From positions 11,885,868 to 11,949,867 of the forward strand of contig NC_045150.1 in NCBI RefSeq assembly GCF_008831285.2: a DNA stretch of 64,000 nt. The letters are read 5' to 3'. The position numbers and the translations under genes are program-made. Shown here piece after piece: positions 1 to 12,046 of the stretch; within the stretch, counting starts at the first letter, position 1; each line of letters opens with the position of its first letter. This DNA is from Nymphaea colorata. Its lineage: Eukaryota > Streptophyta > Magnoliopsida > Nymphaeales > Nymphaeaceae. Below the pieces are notes generated by a model. The model made no database searches. It was not told where the DNA came from and worked only from the letters and a program-made list of their open reading frames with translations.

Positions 1-1169
1 ATGTAGTTTATCACCATAGAATGATTCTAACAAACATTCTTAAAAAAAAAAAAAAGAAGTCGCTGACGAAGACTCGATGATTAAAAAGATTGTTCTTAAT
101 GTCAGAAGTTGCATGACAGATGACATGACATTTTGAAATCCATGTTAAAGATGGAGTCTTGAGACACATAGCAAATAGATTGGCATGAAAGAGTTTTGAT
201 GAAATGAATTCAAACTTTTGTAGCAGATGCTCGTAATGTAAGACTTCTTTTAACAAGCGATAGTTTCAATCCATATGAAATTATGACCTCAACCTACAGT
301 ATTTGGCATGTTTTGTTAGTTGTTTATAATCTTCCACATACCATATTATCGTTGCTGATGGTCCTTTCCTTCAATACATAATGGATTTTCACTGACGGTT
401 GGCAGGGTTGTTGGTGAACGTAAATGTTTTATTGATGGTGTCATCCGTTAGTAAAAGACGGTCATGCTCAATCGTCATGAATGTATTAGTGAGTTGTCTA
501 TCTGACAGGTTGCTTCTGCCATTAGTGAAACTATCACTGACAGCTTGCGCACTTTTACCGATGGTTTGTTGTCAGTAGTAATAAGTAGTTTTTTTTTCTG
601 CCCTCTCCCCAAGAAGTATTCTTAGCACACCATGATGTCCTCCACCCATAATGCATAAAAACTTACATGAAGCAAAACGTCTTCGAAGAATGATTACCGA
701 AGCTTGTCTTAAACCTTATAGACATCCAAATTCATCAACAAAGATTGTTCCTTGCAAGACTCAATGTTACTTATCAATTCATACACCAACAGAAATTGAT
801 CATATATATATAGGCTTCTTCCAATGAAGGATCGCTTCTCCTCAGCTTGCTTTGCTTATCCTTCACTAGAAATTTCCAGAAGTGAGTATTTTTGTCATCT
901 TCAATGAACCATTTCACTTTAGACTTCTACATCTGAAATGTCTATTCTTCTCTTAGAAAACAGTATTGTTTTTCCCTGAACAGCCACTTGTAACAATCAT
1001 CAATACTCTTTAGACCCATCCCCTCTCTCTTTGGATCCACATAAGTTGCTTTTCTATGGCTTCGCTAGTCTCTCCAAAGCGCCTTCATAATACTCTTTGC
1101 AACAAGCATTTATCTAATACCAATAGTATTTTTTGGTCCTTATTGAAGGTTCCACATTATCATAATTTT

Positions 1170-1325
1170 AGCTAGGGGTGGAGGCACAAATTTTTTACGA
1201 GAAAGCCAAAATATCATTTTTCAAAATTTTTATATAAGACAACCGAAATTTTCTAAAATTTACATATATCTTTTTTTTTAAAAAAAAAAAGAAAAAATAA
1301 GGCCCCTCATGGCTCCGCCCCTGAT
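1170..1325. repeat. Interspersed repeat family with GGGGCGGAGCC-like ends, copy 1
   Basis: The left end reads GGGGTGGAGGC and the right end GGCTCCGCCCCT, so the ends are roughly inverted. The core is very AT-rich with the recurring words AAATATCATTTTTC and AAAATTTACAT. The same order of words recurs at 1600-1795, 2160-2365, 43355-43550 and 49927-50075. This fits a short non-autonomous transposon or a decayed element, but no target duplication was recognised and the class is not settled. Confidence 0.5.
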
Positions 1326-1599
1326 TCTAGTCTCAGTATTATCTAGCTCCCCATTAGAACAGCAGTATTTCATTTGAGAGCATATCCATCCTCTACTTTA
1401 GTTGGATTCAACATGAGATAAAAAATAAAGAAGATTTCCAGGTAGAATTCTTATAAAAAAAACTAGTAGGTCCTTATGAACTATTTCAAAATATTAGCAA
1501 AAGCTGAAATACCATTTTCCAAAATCTTTGTATAGAACAAGTAATTTTCTTTAAATTGAGGGGGAGGGAGGTTATCATGAATGGCAAACCACCATTGTT

Positions 1600-1795
1600 T
1601 TAAAGAAGGGCGGAACAAGAAATTTTTCATGAGAAAGACCAAATTTATGTTTTTAAATTTTGATACAAGCCGAAATATCATTTCAAAAATTTTATACAGG
1701 ACAAACAAAATTTTCTAAAATGTACATGTAATTTTTTTTTTAAAACTGAGGTGGTACCAGGGCCCATACGGCCCCCACTCTGCCCTTGTCTTTGA
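1600..1795. repeat. Interspersed repeat family with GGGGCGGAGCC-like ends, copy 2
   Basis: It begins with AAGGGCGGAAC and ends near CACTCTGCCCTTG. The AT-rich core has the same words as the copy at 1170-1325, including CCGAAATATCATTTC and TTTTCTAAAATGTACATGT. It differs from the other copies by many substitutions, so it is old. Confidence 0.5.
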
Positions 1796-2159
1796 ATGTG
1801 ATAGAACTAAGTTTGAAACCCCCACCATCCCCCTCACCTTCTCTTACTTATAACCACCATAGCATAAGTGGCAGATAACCACCATAGGGGACTGGTGTGG
1901 GCTACTAGCAAAACCCACATGTCAAAAGTTTCATTTTAAAAAATTTAAATTACATAATAATACATTAAAGAACACCAGAATTAGACTTGGGCTGGTGATT
2001 TGAATGCCCTTCAACTAAATAATCCTTGCTCTCCCATTGCATCACACTCATTTCCTTCAAAACTTTGTTCACAACGGAGAAGAACAACTCTTCCTCTTTA
2101 CTATCAATTTGGGCACCATCTTGCTTCAACAACGACGTCTTCATAAGTTTAATCATGTC

Positions 2160-2365
2160 CTCAAATGCAAGGGCAAAGCCAGAAATTTTTTATGAAAAGG
2201 GCCGAATTAATGTTTCTAAATTTTGAGTAGGTCGAAATATCATTTTTCAAAATTTATATATAAAATAAGTGGAATTTTCTAAAATTTACATGTAATTTTT
2301 TTTTTTTTAATTTTCTTTTTGTGGTGAGGCCAAGTCCCAAGCAAGCCGCTCTGCCCTTGCTCAAG
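2160..2365. repeat. Interspersed repeat family with GGGGCGGAGCC-like ends, copy 3
   Basis: It begins with AAGGGCAAAGCCAG and ends with GCTCTGCCCTTGCTC, so the termini are again roughly inverted. The core holds TCGAAATATCATTTTTC and TTTTCTAAAATTTACATG, as in the two copies upstream. Three copies within 1.2 kb suggest repeated insertion or local duplication. Confidence 0.5.
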
Positions 2366-3444
2366 TAGTCGAAAAACTCGTTCCTAATTGGGCGTTAAAA
2401 CCCCCTCCTTGGCATCTCAAACTTGTTAAGTATGGAGATTAAATTCTAGTTTCCTTTTTGCCCCTCTAGCTCTCTAGCGTGTAATCACTGGAATCCGATA
2501 CCCTGCAAGCAAGCCAATTTCACATTTAAATTCACCATGCAGTTTCACATGGGAATTTGAATTCGAGGTCTATATTTTATTACATTTGATTAAGATTCAA
2601 CAAATATAAATGGTGGATCTTATGCTAGTCATACCTAGGATTAAATTTTAATGAAATTTGAATGGGTTTGAATAAGATTCACTTGTTTAAAGTTGGGTTA
2701 AGTTAAATTTGATAAATGTTGATTTTGGCATGAATTAGACAAATTTATATCTCTATGATCCTTGGTGGGGTTGAGTCCAAATACCAAGATGGATTTATTC
2801 ATGCAAGCTAATCAAGCTCGGCTCAGTTTATCAGCTGATATTTTCTTTTGGAGGGCCTACCTTTTCTTTTAAACTAACTTTTTTCCAGATTTTTTTTCTT
2901 TTTTGTGAAATTTTCAGCAGCCCCACTTCTCATTTGTCATCTGAGAAAGCATTAAAACTTTTAACGTATTTGTCATTTGTCATTTGATGTTTTTGTTCAG
3001 TCTCATCAAATCATTAATTTATCTGATTTTTCTACTTAAAAAGGGACAAAAATGTCGGCCTGCTACTATTTTATATTGCCCACAAAAATTGGGTGTCAAT
3101 CATAAAAGTTTGGAAAAGCTGAATGCCTATTCGTGAAATTACGACTAAGTATTCTGCTTTAAAAGATATCAAAAAAAGGGAAGATGCTCCAGCTTTATTG
3201 AAGTAGGCCTACGCTTATTAACATTAGTCAAAATAGCATATTTATTAGTTTAATCAAAGTTAAATTTAAGAAAAATTGGTCGAAATGGATTGACTAAAAT
3301 ACCCTCTAAGTAGGTTGCTCCTTTATCGTGGTTATTCTTTAGGCTTTTATTTTCTTTACTTTCTTCATCCTTATCTATTTTTAACCTTTGCGAAAATATG
3401 ATTCTTCTATGCACCTACCATATACAATATAATACAAACTATGT

Positions 3445-3446
<2 letters not shown>

Positions 3447-3476
<30 letters not shown>
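3447..3476. repeat. (AT)n microsatellite
   Basis: An uninterrupted AT dinucleotide run in AT-rich intergenic DNA. Confidence 0.9.
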
Positions 3477-3478
<2 letters not shown>

Positions 3479-5120
3479 TAACCTGATCTTTGAGAAGATA
3501 ACGAATCACAAGTAAACTTTTGAAGGTTAATAAATAGGCACTCGACCTTTGAGAAAACTTCTCAAATAACCGGCTGCTAAAAGAAAAATATTATATTGTA
3601 TTTTAAATAATAAAACTACCCTTCATCCAGAACCAGTCTTCCTTGGCTGAAAAAAGATATTCTTGTTCTTAAAAAATACACTTTTGTTATTTTTCACAAA
3701 AAAATAAACATTTTCTTTTAGGTTGGGTTTAATTTTTCCATGGATTTCAACTCCGAGGAAATCACAAATCCGTGAATTTAGTTGTATCACACTGTGAATT
3801 TCAGTATCTATCACCAACGTAGATTTCAAATCAACGCTTTAATGTAAAAAACGTGGATTTGAGATGACCGTTGATGTACAGTAAACAGTAGTTTTAGAAT
3901 TTCTCTCAATAGTTGAACACCTAAAGGTTAACTTTCAATGATTGTTATTTATCCAAACGTTAGACAGCATTTTTTTTATTTTTTGTCAACTATTTTATAT
4001 GTGTTTCATGAGAAAAATGGTACTTTACCACAATAATTAAAAGAAAAGGACTTTTATTTTTTATTTTTATCTATCATAAAACTTATGTTTGGCTTGTATA
4101 AATTAATTGAAAATTTTCACCCGTGTTTGCATGACAGTCCGTTTTTAAGCCTCGGCCGAGCAACAGAGTTTTCAGACCGACCGAGGCAGTTTCCCTATGT
4201 CAATAAATGAAGAGGGAGTCGTCCACAACGAACAAAAGACCTGAAGAACTTCGGCCCTTAATATAGAGACTTGGCATCTGTTGGTGAAGAAAGGATGAAT
4301 GGTTGAGGCTGGTGGCCATGAGGCCGAGGAAAGAGATGGTTCCATACGAGAACCAGAGGGCTTCAACCACCAACTGCTGCTCTTCAAAGTCTGGTTTCTT
4401 TCAAAGGGAAAGCACCCCCTCTTTCTTCCCTCTCCCCTACTCCTGTGATCTTCCTTTTCTGTCACAATGCTTCTGTTTTTCTCATAACTCCTCTGTTCAT
4501 CTTTTGTTTCTTTGCTTTCTTTTTCTCTGGGGAGTTTTCGTGATTTGACATCTGGGTTATGCTTGATGGGTCTTCGGCTTTTTATCTCTTTCCTCGATGA
4601 ATTGGCCTCTGACATTCAGTTGGACGTGCTCCTCTCTCTCTACTTTCTTTTATTGCTTTTGCCACTTTGTGATGGCTATTTTCTGCGATGCTTCTGTGCC
4701 TCCGTCGCACCAGTTACAAATATGTCCCTCCCCGACAAATTACTTGACAAGAACGTCTGTCTGTGACTGTGAGTGTTTGCTTAAAAGTTTTCGCAGATCC
4801 CACAGAAAATATCTTATACTGTGTTTTGTCAAGAAAATTTCTCATACTTTTGGAAAGGCCACAGGAGGAGAGATTTTTCATTGTGATTGTTTGATGGTAC
4901 TGTTCTCGTAGGGTTTTGGTGGTTGAGGCTCGGTCTGATTCGGGCTTTTCTTTCTAGAGATTTTCTAGTCATGGAGGGAAATACAGGCAGTGGGAGTACT
5001 GTTAAGTTAAACCGATGGCTGAAAATGATTTTCCAGTATTGAGAAAATCATTTCACTACATAACAGGCTTTGAAACTAGCCCACGATTTCGTTTCGTATC
5101 TATGAACGTTAGGAACTTAA

Positions 5121-5273
5121 CGTGCAAGAGATTGGGATGAAGCCAAATTGAATTTTCAGCAGTTTCAGAAACTGATTGATGTATTCAAGAACCCTCAAAC
5201 TCTTCTTTTAGAATACAACCAAGTTATTTCTAAATCTGTTAAGGATGTATGTGTGCTTTTACTGAATCTTTAA
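5121..5273 (+). other. Short unrecognised coding-like stretch
   Basis: About 50 codons are open between a stop at 5118 and a stop at 5271. The translation has ordinary protein composition (it includes DEAKLNFQQFQKLIDVFKN), unlike the low-complexity frames around it. There is no start codon at its head. A second coding-like frame ends just upstream at about 5140 and would join it only through a frameshift. It could be a relic of a mobile-element protein or chance; I do not recognise the family. Confidence 0.2.
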
Positions 5274-6490
5274 CTTTTCCGTCTCTGCCGCAGACAAAAG
5301 AAATGTGAAAAGAATTCAGGTTCACATTTGGCGGCAGCCAACGTTCTTATAGCACTTGACACCGCCTTACTAAAATGAAAAATATGCAGAAGAGCTCACA
5401 CGAGTTATGCGTGCTTCACATTTGAATATTTTTATACACGACATAAAGTTTATAAAGTTAATAATTGCCTCTTTTTCAGCCGTCTTGAATGGGAATTGAA
5501 CTCACCTCTACGCAGAGCGGCGTGAATCCGACTCAATCTTTTCGGGAGAGACAAAAAAATATTCTTAAAAGAGTCTCGCATAACCTTCAATGTATTATGT
5601 GCATATCTGTAAATTTGCTGCTGAGAAAACAGACTTGTATAAATCTCCACTCCAGAGACGCAGTTTGAGGCTTGTGGTTTCTGGGTAGCTAGCCATTTAG
5701 AGCATGCATTGAAACGCGGTTACAGAGTACCAGCGACACGCCTTTAATTGCAGAAAGTTTCCTTCTTTGTTCTCTAGGAACTCTGCACTGCATTCCTTGT
5801 CCTCAGTCGAGTTCTCATTCTCTTTCTGTATTTATAGCAAGTTACTGTTACATGTGGGCAGTGGCGGCCTTTTTATGGTAGTAGACCTCCTCCAACTCTT
5901 GCCTTGAAACTTCTGTTCCATGTTAAAACAGTGAAGGTAGTACGCTCTCTATCATCATCTCTTATCTTTTCCTTTTCCCTTCTTACTTCCAAGTTCCAAC
6001 AACTTTGGCTCCAGTACCTCTCTCTCTTTATATCTGTGGTACAGATGCACACAAACACATAAATCCACATGTTAAAGGGACCAGTGCAGTTTCTTTTCAC
6101 ATTCTCACTCTTCTAACGAGCGTTTATAAGGATACAACACTTGTCTATCTTTGCTGTTCTCATCTTTTCTTTTGAGAAGATTGTAACAACATACCAGTGT
6201 TTTAGCTGCTTTTAAATGTTGATGGTTCAAACTTCAAAGCCTGGATTTCGAAAAGGAAGCACACAGCAATCATAGGGGGAGTATGCTTTCTGCAATTAGG
6301 GTAGTGCCCGGAAACTTTTCCTAACAATGTGAACAAAAGACGACCTATGAAACCCAAGTCCCAGAGGTTGTATGTCGGTTTCCATTTTCTCTCCTTTCCC
6401 GTTCCGTTCATGCAAGGATTTCCTTTTCTTTTAGAATCACTGCCAGAAAGAAGCATTTGATCCTTTTTCCTCTTTTCATGAACAATTCAG

Positions 6491-6563
6491 GAGTCCTGCT
6501 GTTGTGGGCAGTCATCAATTTGCGCTCAGCTGAGGAGCTCGAAGCCCTTAGCCAAGAAGACTG
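6491..6563 (+). other. Decayed Aux/IAA domain II region next to the domain III exon
   Basis: A polypyrimidine-poor but usable acceptor (AACAATTCAG) ends at 6490. The following bases read SPAVVG in the frame of the downstream ATG. They then lose the expected GWPP core, and in-frame stops follow at about 6531 and 6549. Shifted by one base, the same DNA reads ...LRSSKPLAKKTDG, which resembles the basic stretch that normally follows VGWPP in this family. This is best explained as the domain II (TIR1/AFB degron) part of the exon, broken by substitutions and at least one indel. The resemblance is short, so I hold it loosely. If it is right, translation can only begin downstream at 6564, giving a protein with no degron. 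Confidence 0.4.
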
Positions 6564-8838
6564 ATGGAGGAAGAGCAAGAGGTGGAGTCCTCAAGGAAGC
6601 CTGAGAAGAAGGTAGAGGATTCTTTGTTTGTGAAGGTTAACATGGACGGGTTCCCCATCGGTCGGAAGGTCGATCTCAGGGCCTACGACAGTTATGAGTC
6701 GCTGTCTCAAGGGCTTCAACAGTTGTTCAGCAGATTCTTAGACGGTAAGACCCTCTGCTTTCTCTGTTAATACACCGAAAAAGAAAGGAAGGAAGGAAAG
6801 AACTCTGTTAACTGTAACTGCATAATGCTCTTCATCTTTACCTTATAAATACCCCATTTTCCTTGGGCTTCTCTTCAATTCACTCTCTTTTAGTCGCCAG
6901 TTCTGCAATTCCAGGTTGCTTTTTCATGGACCGACCTCTATTTCTGAACATCTCTTTGATTTCCTACCTTTTGTTTCCTTGTTCCTTCTTATGGTCTTCA
7001 CTTTACTGCTACTGTCGTGATTTGTACAGCACGGTGTCAAATGATTTTCAAAATATTGCAATCTTATTACAAGATTTTTAAGGCAGATATGATGTCGAGG
7101 ATACTGTTTCTTGTAGTCATTCTAAATATGTTCTGTTTGATCACAGTACTTCCAGGACAACAACAGTTTTCTTGGTTATGAGAGGGAGGGAGAGAGAGAA
7201 GCAGGCTTTTTTTTTTTTTGCCATAAATTCCCGAAGGAACCAAAACTTCTTAAACATGGAAAGATTTATACCTGAACTTTCCTGAGAAGTTGATGTGTGG
7301 TGCTCAGTTGGTTGCATGTTTGTACCCCATACTACAGTGTTGCAATGTTGACAGTGATGTTGAACTTTGTTCTTCTCTGTTCTTCACTGTCACTGTTTTT
7401 TCTCTTCAGTTTTTTTTTCTTTTCTAATTTTCTTTCTGAGTCTCACTGTGGACCTCTGTACTTGGAACTAGATTTTCTCTGTACTTCATTTCCCACTTTT
7501 TTTTATTGGTTTTTCATGAGGAAATGTCTTCTTATTATTTATTTTATGTGGCTTTCTAGAGCCTATATTTCCGTGTCATTCCCCATCCAATGCCTGTTGC
7601 CACATTTTTATTCATTTGTTTTTTCTCCTTTTTCATTCTTTAATGAATACTTCAACTGGGGGTTCTGTCCACTTGTTCTGATCTCCCGAAACTTGTGGTT
7701 CAAGAACTTGGACCTATCTAGGTGCAGTACTATCATCAACTTACTGAGAGAACTGAGACCTATCTAGGGACGTCCCCATCTGGTTCCAATGACTACATCA
7801 ACTTGGTCCTTGACCCACTTCAGTTCCATGTCTTAACCACATTGTGACCAACCAGCTACTGTGAGCAGAAGCTAAACTGCCCAAACCTTCATGGTGGAGC
7901 CAGCAGAGCCGGGAGGAAGCAGCCGAACCCGGCAATTGAATGGGACCTGTTTAGGTTTTGACTGAGCCAACTACTTGAGTCATCTGTTTCTCTATCTATA
8001 TGGGTTCAGGCTATCTATGATTCTCTTAGAAAGAGATTTAGCAATAAGAACTTCTGTTAGTTGTTGGCCTAATGCCGGTTGACTGAGTTGGTCAAGGTCA
8101 GCACGATCTAGTCGTCTTTGGTCTAGTCACAGGAACCAAACCAAGTTGGGGCTGATTGATCAGTTCCCAGGGGACCCAGCCTAGTTCAGGGACCTAGCTT
8201 GACTGGTGATGGCTGGGAACAATGGCCTTGACCCTACATTTGTATGGACATGGGCCAAATACCAGGAGGGACTTTCTGCCCCCTAATGTGGACCTATATG
8301 CAAGATTTGAAAACTAGGGCTTGGCCTTTGCCGTATCCACATCCCCAAATGGAGGAAGAAGGATTTGGAGCCAATCTGCCAAGATCAACAAGATGCCAAA
8401 GAATTTGGTAGGATTTGGTCTAAATTAAAATAGTACAAATGTCCACCAAGTTTAGGGGATCCAGTCCTTCATAGCTGTAGCTCTCTACCTGAATCAAGTC
8501 TCATGTTATCCCCTTGCCAAACTGGCAGGTAGAGTATCAATGTGTGTAGGCTTGTGTGTGCAGTTGCCCACACGGACCCGTATAATATTATCTTATTTAT
8601 GCATTAGTTCCTCCATATAATTTAGTTTACTGCACATTGGCGCCCCTGCAATCTAAAATTTCTTATGTTAGTGCTCTTTAGCTACAAAATTTCTACTTCA
8701 CAACGGTTATGTGCAAACCTGGTGTATCTTGAGTGTTTAGATCTAATCCAAATGAAACTTATCAATCAAACTTTTTTGAGATGCAGATACCTTTTGAAAG
8801 GCCAAAAAAATTTGATTTTATTGCTTGAAATCCTTGTT

Positions 8839-8895
<57 letters not shown>

Positions 8896-10368
8896 TGTGT
8901 GTATGTGATACTGTTTTGTTAATGGTTTTTGTTGCGTGTTGGCAGTGGAGATCAAAATGGAAAAGGATGCTGGTGAGCACGTTCTTGTCTATGAAGACAG
9001 TGAGGGAGACCGTTTGCTAGTTGAGGACGTGCCATGGGAGTGAGTCTTCTTCATATTCCCTTTCCTTTCTGTTAATATTTCTCTTTCAATATGAACGGCC
9101 TCTCGTTTCCTATCATAAGAGAAAAAAGAAGAAAAAATAGTCTCACTGGAACTTGGCTGGGAGAAAGTCAGCCGACCAACTGGCCATAATTGTCGCCAAA
9201 TTTCCTTTTTCTTCCTCATGTAATGTCAAGATTCATTTTATTGAGAACAATACTTTTCTTAAAAATCATATCAAATATAAGTTTTTTCTTTCTAAAGCAA
9301 TTGCATGTTATAATTTACAGTGTTATATAACTTTATTATATTTTCCTGATTAAACTTTTTTTGAAAAATAATAATAAAAAAAACTATTTTGTTTTTTTCC
9401 TTTATTTATTATAATACCAACCAATTCAAATCAAGTGACTGATTCCTGTGAATCTTTTTCGGACAGCGATTTGAATTTAACAAAACAAAAAAGATTTTAG
9501 TTAACGCAGAGCCCCAAAAGGGTCAGCTAATTGGCCACTAGCACTTAGACCTATCCCCTTCAATTCTTGGCCTACTACACGCCAAGTGGAAGGACCAAGG
9601 GACTAAATTACGACGAGATCCGATCCTTTGCCAGTATCCGAAGTGACATGGACCCTTTACAAAGGCCGGAGAAAAAACAGAGCCTGACCCCAGTCCAGGG
9701 TCAAATCACCCTTGTCCCCCAGATCCAACAAGGGAGATCCAGATCCAAAACCCGTTTCTTTACTTGCGCAGTTGCCCTTCCTCTTTTCATGGGACCCGAA
9801 TTCAGATCCAGATCTAAATTCATTTAGGAGGAAAGTTTTAGATTCTCTTTGTCAGGCCTAACTCTGGCTGCCTAACCCTAAGGCCCTCCTGGGACAAAGG
9901 CCAAGTGACATGACCACTCATGAAATTTAAAAAAAAAATGATATTTTTAATAAAAACAAGAAAAAAAAATTAAAATAATAATATTTAGTTCTTTCAGGTG
10001 CTGACGTACTGCTAGCCAATAGTTTAGAGAGGACCCACCTGTTGGGGGGGGTGCTTTTATCCACTACTTATACTTATCCGGAGGCCGGACCGGCTGGTTC
10101 GGACCCAGTCTGGTACGGTCTAAATCAACGTCTAACTGGTTCTGACATGGGTTCAGAACCGATCCATGGGCTGTCGCAATTCACTGTTTTGACTAAAACC
10201 GTGGCTGCCGCCGTCGCCCTCCCAGTCCATGTCCGAGCTGTCACTGTGTGTTCTCATTTTCATCAAACGCTTCTCTTTATTTTCTTGTGTGTTCGTTGCA
10301 AGAAGTACAATTAGGGTGCCATTGGTTAACATAGAAGCTACTTCACTAGAAGATTATTATCTTCTTAT

Positions 10369-10409
<41 letters not shown>

Positions 10410-12014
10410 TTTGAGTACGCTATGTTATTGCTTCGGGTAGGAAACATTATCTTATCAACTATTGAAACCTTTGTTTCTTAAATCTAATTAGAAGAACTTA
10501 GCTTTATCAAATATTGTATTTGAAGCACACAGTGTTGTTATCAAACGCCCTTATGAAGATTTGGTTGGTTTGGCTGGGGCGGAGCCACGTGTGGGCAATT
10601 GCGCGGGAAACCTGTTGGGTTATGGCTATAAGCCTACGCACCCTCTCTTGATAATTGAGGGCCCGCTCACCTTTCATGAGATAAGTTACAAACTTTATTA
10701 ATAAAAGCCTTAAAAAGGATTATCCACTACTAAGCCTAATAAACTGCCTAGCTGGGCACTCGGGGAATCCAAAGAGGCCAGCTATGAAGGCCCAGCACCT
10801 TCTTTGTACTTGTATGAAAAAATTAACACATACAAGGACTCCTCCAAGCAAACCTCAAAAAATCCCTACATTGACTGTTAGGTTTTCTGTCTTTTTTTTA
10901 TTTCATTTTTTTTATTTTTTTAAGAGTGAGTGGTTCGAGCATTCCTTGAGACCTTTTACGGTTTAGAGGTAGATTGCATTAGGACGTGAGAGTGACCACT
11001 CCAATATTTGAACTTAGAAGATCTAAACCACCTTGTCGCCCAGTACACTACCATCCCTCGGGATTAGGTTTTCTACTTTATCTTTCTCTCTCCAATTTGC
11101 TTCTTGCTGTGCATTGTTGTGTTGATTGGTGCTGGTTGATTTTACATAATTTTTATGTAAATATTAGTTAAGCTTAAGTTTTTACATATTTACATATAAA
11201 ACACTCCTTGAAATATATAGTGAGTGCTCCTCAGCCAAATATTCGAACACTAGAGATCCAAATTCAAAGCCGCAAATCCCGAAGTATATGAACAGTAGAG
11301 GTGTTTTTCTGGAAATAGTAACATTTTTCTCCACATTATCTTGGGTGAATTCATTTGGCAGGATCCGAGAGATAATCTGGAAAAATATGTTATAATAAGG
11401 CTATTGTTTTAGTGGATTTATCTCGAAGTTCTGAATTGGGTTCTGGCTGGATGTCAAACACATGCTGGACAAATCTGCAGCCCTAATTTTTGCTTTACAC
11501 CGAACCTATGGGTTGAAACTTTCCAAGTCTTCCTTTCTTCCTAATCAATCAGCTAGTTGTTGTCAACTAGTTTGTTTCTTCCCACTTAATCTAAAGTTGA
11601 TCTGATTTTTCTTTTCATAGGTTCAACGTAATTGGTATCAATCTTAATCATGTTCCATCATACTAGATGTGAGTATAATATATTTGGCACGTTATAGCAC
11701 GTCTCTAACTACTAGATTTTTCATAAATGATGAAAAATATACGCACGCAAAGTTTTGGCAACAATAAAATATACTCTCAAGCTCTCGCTCTTGTTCAAAA
11801 TGTACCTAAGTTCTTCTGTAGCTGTCGACAAGATACAATGGCGGCTACCCATCAAGTGAATTTAAATTATAGCCTTTTTTCTTCTTTAACTTTGAACAAC
11901 TAATGCGGCGATTATGAAGCAAGAAGAGTTTATCAACTTGTGCTGCATAACTTGAAAGGATAAAGAAGATTAGGAGAATGAGGACCATAACTTATATAAC
12001 CAAGTATTGTTCTA

Positions 12015-12046
<32 letters not shown>

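Larger units (their letters stand above)
1..6490. other. Gene-free, repeat-rich upstream region
   Basis: I see no gene I can support here. The stretch is AT-rich with frequent stops in all frames. It contains three copies of an interspersed repeat with GC-rich ends (about 1170-1325, 1600-1795 and 2160-2365), a (TA)n run at about 3447-3476, pyrimidine-rich tracts at 4380-4660 and a short coding-like stretch at 5121-5273. The 147-codon reading frame on the minus strand at 4172-4615 lies on purine-rich sequence and has the charged composition expected of such DNA, so I do not call it. A domain I exon for the Aux/IAA gene to the right was looked for and not found. Confidence 0.6.

Noticed and set aside
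4172-4615. 147-codon minus-strand reading frame
   Set aside because: It is the reverse of a CT-rich tract; the charged, low-complexity composition follows from base composition and no domain is visible.
7297-7767. 156-codon hydrophobic frame that could pass for a membrane protein
   Set aside because: It lies in T-rich intron sequence of the Aux/IAA gene; the Phe/Leu/Ser runs come from poly-T and poly-CT.
10042-10314. GC-richer 90-codon frame in the Aux/IAA intron
   Set aside because: No recognisable domain, no splice partners, and the composition is explained by a GC-rich repeat patch.
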